From assembly GCA_009801015.1 (NCBI GenBank), contig VHZZ01018472.1, forward strand, positions 15,418 to 43,774: 28,357 bases of DNA, written 5' to 3'. Under the pieces are notes generated by a model. That model made no database searches. It was not told the DNA's origin and saw only the letters and a list, made by a program, of their open reading frames with translations. Of this stretch, positions 20,961 through 28,357 are shown one piece after another. The stretch comes from Silene noctiflora (taxonomy: Eukaryota; Streptophyta; Magnoliopsida; Caryophyllales; Caryophyllaceae). Position 1 is the first letter of the stretch, and each line of letters opens with the position of its first letter. A program made the translations under genes and the position numbers.

Positions 20961-22116
20961 CAACAAGCTTCTTAGGACCCACAGGGTACGGGGTCTTAGA
21001 GATAGATCTCGTCCTCGGCTTCAACTCCACACTGAAATTGATATTCCTCTTCGGTGGTGACCCCGGTATCTCATCTGGTAAAACATTCTCAAATTCACCC
21101 ACCATAGGTATCTCCATAGCTGATGGCTCCTCTATCCTACTATCTTTCACGTGGCATAAGATCATAGGATATCCCTTCCTCAGGTAAGACTTCAACATCA
21201 CAGCTGCAATGATCTTAACTTTGGGTTTGATCACAAACCCACGGTAAGACACCCTGACTCCCTTAGGTCCCTTTAGAGAAACCTTCTTTTGGTGACAGTC
21301 TATCGTAGCACTATACTTCCCCAACCAATCCATCCCGACTATAACCGTAAACCCATCCACAGGAAACTCAAAAAAATCAACTGGAAAGTTGACTTGTCCG
21401 ACCACCATAGACACCCCCTTATACAACCTCCCACATGATACAAACTCTCCCGAGGGTATAAAAACTTCATCTCTTAAAGACTCATACTCCCCCAAACCCA
21501 TTACCTCAGCATGTCTAAATACAAACGAATGGGTTTCCCCTGAGTCAAACAAAACAATAGAAGGAGTATTATTAACAAGAAAGGTATCGGTGACAACTTG
21601 TGCATCATCCTCTACTGCGTTCTTGTCCATCATAAACAGTTTCCCACTATTCTTTTGGCCTCCACCCCGCACCGTGCTACCTAATGCAGTCGACTTAGCA
21701 GCCGAGTTCTGGTTCCCATTGTCGTTCTGCCTCTGATAAGTTCCACCATTGTTACGGTTAAATCCCCCAGTGTTGCCTTGACTTCCCTGGCTATGCCACG
21801 ACCGAGCTGGTTTGTTGCTAGCCATACTCTGACCCGGTCTCTGCAAAAAACCTTCTTTGCGCTGACTCTGGAAGCCGCCCTCACTATAGCTGGTACAATC
21901 ATGTCTCTTGTGGCCCATGCCACCACAGTTGTAGCAAGTCAGCCCTGACCCACCACTTAAACTCCTACTACCCCGACCTCCAAAAGACGAACCTCCACCG
22001 AATCCAAAGCCACCAGAGGAAGCCCTCCCATTATTGTAGTTATCCTTCTTAAACCCTGATGTCCCGGTGCCCTCGCTCTCAGCTTTCCTTTTCTCACTCC
22101 CCTTCTCCTTGGCCTC
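20961..22116 (-). pseudogene. Tekay gag C-terminus (zinc knuckle) and aspartic protease
   Basis: A Gly/Ser-rich linker leads to the knuckle [14 protein letters not shown] (CX2CX4HX4C, 21895-21936), then an Asn/Gly-rich spacer and the protease. The active site reads [12 protein letters not shown] (Asp at about 21545). Chromoviruses normally have DSGA there, so the Ala after Gly is Glu, which probably disables the enzyme. [17 protein letters not shown] marks the protease end. A TAG at about 22116 separates this from the upstream gag. Confidence 0.85.
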
Positions 22117-22807
22117 CTAGGTCATATCCGCTACCCTCTCCGCATTCCCAGCCCGCTCATAAACTTCCTTCAGGTCCGTGAAAACCCCCGAAGTCAACCT
22201 CTAAAGTATCTTCACCGATAGTCCATTCTCAAAACGGATGGCCAAGTTCAGCTGGTTTAGCTCCTTGTCGTCCACATAACGGGCCAACTCATTGAATTTG
22301 CGGTAGTACTCCGCTACCGTCTTCCCCTCACTCATCTGGAAAGTATCGAACTCAACCCTCAACTTGTTACGAACATGTTCAGGAACGAACTGATGCCGCA
22401 TAGCTTTCTTAAATTAAGCCTAAGGAATAGCAGCTTCCCCCTGGCTCCTGTAGTACTCCCGAGCCGTCTTTTTTTCCCTAGCCCACCAAATACCGGCCTT
22501 ATCCCTTAAGTAGAATGCAGCTTGTTCCACTTTCAGCTCCTCCGGAAAATGCACCTCTTCGAGTACACCCTCTATCTCTCTATGCCAGTTATCCAGAAAG
22601 TTCGGCGCCCCTGTGCCCTCATAAGTCGAAGGGTTAACGCGAGCGATAGTGGTGCTCATTTTTGCTAGCATCCACCACCTTTTCCTTAGCTTTACCCATA
22701 GCCTTAAGAGCCTCGGTAAAAGCCTTTTGTTTCTCAATCATACAGGCCACTTCGTCAAGTGTCATTTCAAAAGCATTCAAGTACGCGGCTGATCTCTTGG
22801 GAGGTAT
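22117..22807 (-). pseudogene. Tekay gag N-terminal and middle part (start codon lost)
   Basis: The expected start lies at 22807-22805, where ATA replaces ATG before PPKRSAAYLNAFEMTLDEVA. A frameshift follows near 22665. The middle part reads PNFLDNWHREIEGVLEEVHF, VEQAAFYLRDKAGIWW, RVEFDTFQMSEGKTVAEYYR and FNELARY, the retrotransposon gag (PF03732-type) core. Stops lie at about 22417 and 22201. The product would form the particle shell. Confidence 0.85.
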
Positions 22808-22884
22808 CGTTAACTATATAAGAAGAACAGTCGTAAGCACATAGCCTACGACTCAAAACAGATATACATATTCCTCCCATAAGA

Positions 22885-23165
22885 CACTCGGTCGAGTACA
22901 CCTAACTCGGTCGAGTCACATACGAACTCGTCCGAGTTCAAATGATCCAGACTATGATCAGATTTACCGAGAAAACACACTCAGTCGAGTACGTGAGGTA
23001 CTCGGTTGAGTTGACCCCACTCGGTCGAAGGTCTCGCACACTCGTTAGAGTAAAAAACATAAAGGGATTCTTCCTTAAAACATTAAATTATCTACTCGGT
23101 CGAGTGCCAGGAGCTCAGTCGAGTAGCCCCTACTCGGTCGAGTCCCCCTCATTCGGTTGAGTCAT
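22885..23165. repeat. ACTCG-N2-CGAGT palindrome array in the Tekay leader
   Basis: About a dozen perfect or near-perfect units (ACTCGGTCGAGT, ACTCGTCCGAGT, ACTCGGTTGAGT and others) over about 280 bp between the leader and gag. It is a second array within the same element, distinct from those in its LTRs, and lies at the same place relative to PBS and gag as the array in E1 (11403-11600). ORFs here are shadows of the repeat. Confidence 0.85.
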
Positions 23166-23440
23166 GCTACTTACGTACTACCCCCATGCTTACCAATCAT
23201 GCACAAAGCGTAACATGTTACTAATCCAAATCAGTACTCCATCTATCATATTCCTCATATCATCACATAATCACATACTCCACATTCCTCCATTCACCTC
23301 ATACACATAAACCCGACATACATCTGAAACAAATACGAGCATATGAAACACATAGCAAACATATGAGCACACAACGACCCTTGACACCGCGCCGTGACCG
23401 ATTAAAAGTTGTAAAGGCAATTATGCGGCTTTGGGACGTC
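23166..23440 (-). other. Tekay 5' leader, primer-binding site not recognised
   Basis: Non-coding sequence between the array and the 5' LTR. No good match to the initiator-Met PBS is left at the LTR border (23430-23460 is diverged). I see no gene. Confidence 0.5.
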
Positions 23441-24796
23441 TCCCTAGCCCTTGCGGTAGCTTAAAAAGGACCACCTCCGAATATAGGGATGCTACTATCT
23501 CGGTTATCCGACGTAGTGAACATCAAAGTAACCATAATGAAACAAATATAAAGTTTAACTTATTAAAAGGTTACAACTGAAAAACGTGTCAATATAAAAC
23601 CAAACAAAAAATCCAACTATGATAACAAAACTAGCATATACGGAAGCTAAGACTACAAAAATGGTGATGACACTGCCCCTGCCAAACCCGCATCAACAAC
23701 AACCATGGAAATCATCATCACCTGCTAAACCAACTACTCACCATCCTCGAATGGATCACCACAGTTTTGAAAACAAACACGGGGTTAGTAAACTGCACAA
23801 TAATATACAATGTAATGCATAAACCAAACATCTAAAACAACCAGTAACCTCCATCTCCCATCTTCATCTTCATCACAACCAATAACTGACTACACACCAA
23901 GGTGTGTAGCCCTGCCAGTGTGGACTGTGGCCTTACCACCGAAACCCCTGTTCACGCATGAGCGAACCCAGTTCCTTAATGTGTACATCCCTCCGCGCCG
24001 AGAGAATGCAAGAGGCGAACAATGGGGGGTGAGACCATCTCCCTTAATGGCTCACAAACCAACCAACTACAACACCAACAACCACCACCATCCACAACAT
24101 ACAAGAACCATAACATGTACATATCATAACCAGTACAAAGATCTTCACATTAATCATACACTATTCCATAGGAAACTGAGTAGGAAAACCCTACCTGATA
24201 AGCAATCCGGCAACACACAGCAAGGAAGTAATAAAGGCTCTTCTACGAAATCTCCTCCTATAAATATAATCAATCAATCAACAAATTCCTAAAAGCAATC
24301 GAATCTCAAAAGACCCCAATTACTCTAATTAGGGTTTTATACAATTGCCCCATAAACCATAAAAGAACTAGCTCAATAACTTATCCAATTGATTATAAGA
24401 ACAAAGATGAAAACATCCCCAACAACGATCAACTAAAGCCTTGGATGGATATAAATTAAGACTGAGCATTTCTTACGTCACTTTGAGTGTAAAAGTGTCT
24501 TGAGAAACGTTGTTAGAATAAAAGATAAATGATTACAGCATCACTTTTAATTTTATATAAATCACGAAAAAACCTGAAACGGACCGGACACTCGGTCGAG
24601 TACGAGTCACTCGACCGAGTAAGCCACACTTGACCGAGTGCAAAACACTCTATCGAGTACGCCTAACTCGACCGAGTGCTACACACTCATCCGAGTCCTC
24701 AACGAATAGGCCAATGACATCATCCCAGACTGGATACTCATTCGAGTAGCCCTCACTCGGCTAAATATCCTGAGGCCACAAAACCGGTATATTGTA
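23441..24796 (-). repeat. 5' LTR of the Tekay element
   Basis: Colinear with 16682-18030; clear similarity starts by 23460 and the inner 20-30 bases are worn. It keeps the U5 hairpin TCGG-TTAT-CCGA (23500-23511), the TTAATGTGTACAT module (23976-23988) and the palindrome array (24590-24780). The outer terminus reads TATTGTA instead of TATTACA but is fixed by the ACCAT duplication that follows. Confidence 0.85.
24590..24780. repeat. ACTCG-N2-CGAGT palindrome array in the 5' LTR
   Basis: Counterpart of the array at 17820-18005, with more decayed units (for example ACTTGACCGAGT, ACTCATTCGAGT). In the sense direction it lies in U3, at the promoter-side end of the LTR. Confidence 0.8.
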
Positions 24797-24801
24797 ACCA
24801 T

Positions 24802-25523
<722 letters not shown>

Positions 25524-25528
25524 TCCTC
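25524..25528. repeat. Right target-site duplication of LTR D (TCCTC)
   Basis: Follows the LTR terminus TATTACA directly and equals 15401-15405. Confidence 0.85.
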
Positions 25529-26557
25529 AAGGATCTCGGAAGGAATGAGGTAGAACTATGGATGAGGCTGGGGTTCCCCACTCCCCGTGTCATATGGTTA
25601 ATCACAGGTACGTTCTCCCCATCGAGTAACTGCATCAACCTAGTCCCCCTTACCCTTCATGCTAAAGCCTCATCAGCCAACCTCCTCAACCACTTCACAT
25701 GCATCAAATAACCTTCGTCTATGGTGGGTGCACTCTCAAACATGGCAGAAGTCGACTCAGCAGGAGCGACAAAGTCGGTCAGTCTATGGGCCAATCTGGT
25801 CACTATGGCCCCACAACTAAGGTAGCTGGTCCGGGAACAGGCCATGAGTGCTAAACTAGAACACACAATTCCGGGAAACTATACTAAAAACGCTCCTTTC
25901 GGAGGGGGTTAAGGTAGGACATCAGAAGCAATATTTCATGGGTGTTCAACTTGCTCACATCACTCCGACCAAAAAGCAGACAGGTCAACATCCTCAGGAA
26001 GATGCGAAGGGACACATGCTGAACATCGTTAATCAACATGGCACTCGCGCTAGGTGCGGGTCGGCCAGTAAGGTAGGGGAGGTAGGTAGAACCCTCACTC
26101 TCAGTTGCCACATCACTCAAATACCAGTCTTTCTCGGGTTCTAGGTCTAGGTGCTCAGCAAACTGGTCAAGGGTCAAGTTAAAGCCAGTGTTCATAAGAC
26201 GAAAACAGACGATTTTATCAGCAACATCATACTTAAATGAACTCATAAACTCTAAGGTCATAAAAGGGTAAGACTTCTTAAGAAGGTGGTATAACCCCTC
26301 GAAACCCAAGATCTCAAACATGTAGCTTATGTCCGACTCATTCCAAAATCCCTCAGAATACTTGGATCCAACCAACGGGTCGGTCTCATGGTACGCTCCA
26401 TTAAAGAAATAAAAGCATCCCTTTGGTCAAAATCGGCAAAAATTACCGTCGGGTATTGCTCAACCGGAGGAACAAGCGGCTGCCCACTTGACTGACCCTG
26501 CTCGGCGGCGACATTAGCTCGGGTCCTCTTCTTGGCGGGTACTCTAGCTTTCGGCAT
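25524..26557 (-). pseudogene. E2 Athila-ORF1-like gag gene, N-terminal and middle part
   Basis: Starts MPKARVPAKKRTRANVAA at 26557, the ATG one base after a predicted splice acceptor. A short basic N-terminus is followed by RPTRWLDPSILRDFG, a frame change near 26370, FEILGFEGLYHLLKKSY, TLEFMSSFKYDV, VCFRLMNTGFNLTLDQFAEHL, SLRIFLRMLTCLLFGR, EILLLMSYLNPLRKERF, a break near 25875, SYLSCGAIVTRLAHRL and MHVKWLRRLADEALA. The order matches the Athila ORF-1 family and E1. The region 25529-25656 leads, with one stop, into the tail at 15405. Breaks show it is a pseudogene; no pol is attached. Confidence 0.78.
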
Positions 26558-26558
26558 G

Positions 26559-26956
26559 CTGCAAGAATACGAGTTTACCAAGAATATCCAGAATTCACAT
26601 TATATCAAAGGTAAAAATTCAGATTTTGCCCACTTTTAAGATAAAATTTAAGACAGATTTTTCGACCAAAATACGCAAAAGGGACACTAGTAGTGTAGTA
26701 CTAATATCAATTGAATCTTATAAGCAACCTAAGACGAATTGAAGTGGAAAAATCAAATCTTGAAGCCAAATCCTAGAAAATTTTCGGTATAAACGTAGAG
26801 GTTTTGGGCATAGCAATCATCTTTCACATATAAAAATTGATCATTTGAAGCAAGTACTACCAACTTAACAACATCTAGTACATGATTCTATGAGTCAGAT
26901 TTTGCACAAAATTGAAGCTTCAATCAATTGAAAACGAAGCATTGTCAACACATTAC
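26559..26956 (-). other. Predicted 5'-UTR intron of the E2 gag-like gene
   Basis: Minus strand donor CTCAAG|GTAATG at 26956 and acceptor GTATTCTTGCAG at 26559, one base before the ATG; length about 398 nt. The E1 copy has the same donor word and the same acceptor position relative to its ATG, although the intron bodies have diverged. An exon of about 110-150 nt would lie at about 26957-27080, below a possible TATA box (TTTATAA on the minus strand, 27098-27104). Confidence 0.5.
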
Positions 26957-27117
26957 CTTGAGATAAAAAGCGGTTGGATGAAAAAAGGAGAGCAACATTA
27001 TGAATCAAAGTGTAAGGGAGATAAATCACCAAGGTTTTTGTTTAGAGAGAAATTTTTAAGATAGTTTGAGTGTTTTAAAGTGAAGGGATGTCAAAAATTA
27101 TAAAGGAAATTAATTTC

Positions 27118-27540
27118 CATCAAACTATATTATTTTCACAAAAACTCTAAACTATAAACTTTTAATTAAAATATAAAATAAAATTTGTATAAAACTATAA
27201 ATAACAAAATTTTATTGATGCTATCATTTGAGTACAACGTGGCTCATATTACGTATAAAGCAAAAATGTAAAGCTTTTTATATTTTCGTGAAAAAAACTA
27301 AGAGAATTTATAAATTGAAATTATTAGTTTTGTGATAAAAAATATTTTCTTAAGAAAATACATTTCGACACGTTACTTCTCTTTGCTTAATTTTCAGTTC
27401 CAACTTTTTATTTCTCAAATCAGAACGTCATGATAAGAAAAAAATGAAACATTAATTAAAAACCACTATTATAGAAGTAATTTATTAAAAATAAAAAAAA
27501 ATCTATATGCCGTGCAATTATTGCACAAGATCTAAACTAG
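27118..27540 (+). mobile_element. Helitron 3' fragment
   Basis: Similar to the last about 410 bp of the Helitron at 10218-10791, from CATCAAAC onwards. It ends in CTAG (27537-27540) followed by T, with a perfect hairpin GTGCAAT-T-ATTGCAC (27512-27526) exactly 10 nt upstream, the classical Helitron terminus. The 5' half (TC end) is missing, so this copy is truncated at about 27118 and joined to the E2 first-exon region. Confidence 0.75.
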
Positions 27541-28197
27541 TTTAATATAATTAAATTTAAATCCCGACTCATTCACACCCAAACTCCCTCCACTTCCACG
27601 GTAACCACCACCTACACCACCACCTGCCTCTGCCACCGCCACGGTGGTGCACGGCAAGGCACCCACACCGCGTCAACCACAACAACCCAGCCAGCAACAC
27701 ACAACCTGCAACAACACAACACTAATCGCACCCATCGACCCCAGCCACCACTCGCCGGCGTCAACTACCCCCGACCACCATACGCCGCCACTAGCAACAA
27801 CAACAACCAACAACAACACACGATAAAAGTACACATAACCATTAAACTCCTCCCTTTTTATGTCGTTTAAGCCACCTTACCGCCACCTATGTCGCCACCC
27901 ACGACCACCACCACACTCCCCTCTAAATCCACAACAACCACCACCCAAACATTTCCCAAGTCAGGCCACGAAAGTGGTCTAAAACCATTGCCCTAAAACT
28001 GGTGCAACAACAATATAAACACCCTAGATCTACTCGGTCAAATCCTTATTTGGGTGGTCAACGGTGGTCAAGGTCCATTATGGTGGATCACACGGTAGGT
28101 CCAAGTCGCGGTTGGTCAACGGTACAAATTAATTAAGGAACGAACTAATATAAGATGGTCTTACCTCAAGGTATTGAGACGGATTTATAAGGCTCCC
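27541..28197 (-). repeat. Fragment of an LTR D-type repeat (empty site for the Tekay insertion)
   Basis: Matches LTR D from AAATCCCGACTCATT.ACACCC (16440 region) through ACCAT (27777-27781), uninterrupted, and on to GGCTCCCT (about 25206 in D). The left end is replaced by the Helitron fragment and the right end is cut by another LTR. Since E2 runs leftwards from here, it may be what remains of the E2 5' LTR. The short ORF in its CCACCACC-rich part is not a gene. Confidence 0.7.
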
Positions 28198-28357
28198 TGA
28201 TAGGCTATCGCACACCTATGCAAAAATACCCTAACGGTACAACAAATGAATGTAGTAAGTACGGGTCGAATCCACAGAGAGCTTGGTTGTTGTTCTAATT
28301 GAATTGGTATGGGTAGATTTCTATCTAAGTCGATCTCGGGTTTTATGAGTTTTGGTT
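28198..28357. mobile_element. Probable start of another LTR element, off the window edge
   Basis: Similarity to LTR D stops sharply at GGCTCCC and new sequence begins TGATAGGCTATCGCACACC. It includes TACGGGTCGAATCCACAGAG, a word I associate with plant LTR elements. The TG start fits an LTR insertion, but the other end is outside the window. Confidence 0.35.

Larger units (their letters stand above)
16682..24796 (-). mobile_element. Full-length Tekay-type Ty3/gypsy chromovirus, inactive
   Basis: An element of about 8.1 kb on the minus strand: 5' LTR (about 23440-24796), leader, gag, protease, RT, RNase H, integrase, GPY/F module, chromodomain, PPT and 3' LTR (16682-18030), with a 5-bp duplication ACCAT. 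RT-RNase H before integrase makes it Ty3/gypsy; the C-terminal chromodomain makes it a chromovirus, most like Tekay/Del. Stops and shifts occur throughout. It inserted into solo LTR D. Confidence 0.92.

Noticed and set aside
22885..23165. Regularly spaced palindromes that could suggest a CRISPR array
   Set aside because: Repeat units are only 12 bp, spacing and spacers are irregular, the units are scattered across several retroelements, and the DNA is plant nuclear.

Overview
This is a plant nuclear, retrotransposon-derived stretch, most likely intergenic or heterochromatic DNA of a eudicot. The mix of an L1-type LINE, a Ty1/copia element, a Tekay-type chromovirus, an Athila-ORF1-like gag gene and Helitrons is plant-specific. 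I see no host gene, tRNA, rRNA or CRISPR array. Almost every coding region is broken by stops and frameshifts, so the window is a record of old, nested insertions.

Layout, left to right. (1) 1-94: the end of a chromovirus-type LTR running off the window. (2) 95 to about 4055, minus strand: an L1-like LINE with gag-like zinc knuckle, endonuclease, reverse transcriptase and zf-RVT tail. (3) About 4458-8020, plus strand: a degenerate copia gag-pol (zinc knuckle, protease, integrase, RT, RNase H) without recognisable LTRs. (4) 8343-12544, minus strand: element E1, with an Athila-ORF1-like gene, a 5'-UTR intron, a leader containing a short Helitron (10218-10791) and a palindrome array, an initiator-Met-type primer-binding site and a partial 5' LTR (LTR A). 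(5) 12545-13890: LTR B plus polypurine tract from another chromovirus. (6) 14141-26557 and beyond, minus strand: element E2, a second Athila-ORF1-like gene whose frame is split by a solo LTR (LTR D, 15406-25523, TSD TCCTC). LTR D is itself split by a full-length Tekay-type Ty3/gypsy element (16682-24796, TSD ACCAT). (7) 26559-27117: the E2 5'-UTR intron and first exon. (8) 27118-27540: a Helitron 3' fragment. (9) 27541-28197: a second copy of the middle of LTR D, which serves as the empty site for the Tekay insertion. (10) 28198 to the end: the probable start of another LTR.

How the parts relate: the two Athila-ORF1-like genes lie, in the same orientation, inside units with chromovirus-style ends: a PBS matching initiator tRNA-Met, LTRs of the TGTAAC...TTACA type, and a hairpin next to the polypurine tract. 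No pol gene accompanies either one. They look like a gag-only, non-autonomous LTR family that may have been mobilised in trans by chromoviruses such as the Tekay copy. All these elements share small structured motifs: arrays of a 12-bp palindrome (ACTCG-N2-CGAGT), a U5 tetraloop hairpin and a PPT-proximal hairpin (AACTTCG-GGGA-CGAAGTT). These shared cis elements, and the 5'-UTR intron whose acceptor abuts the ATG in both gag-like genes, are the most interesting signals here.
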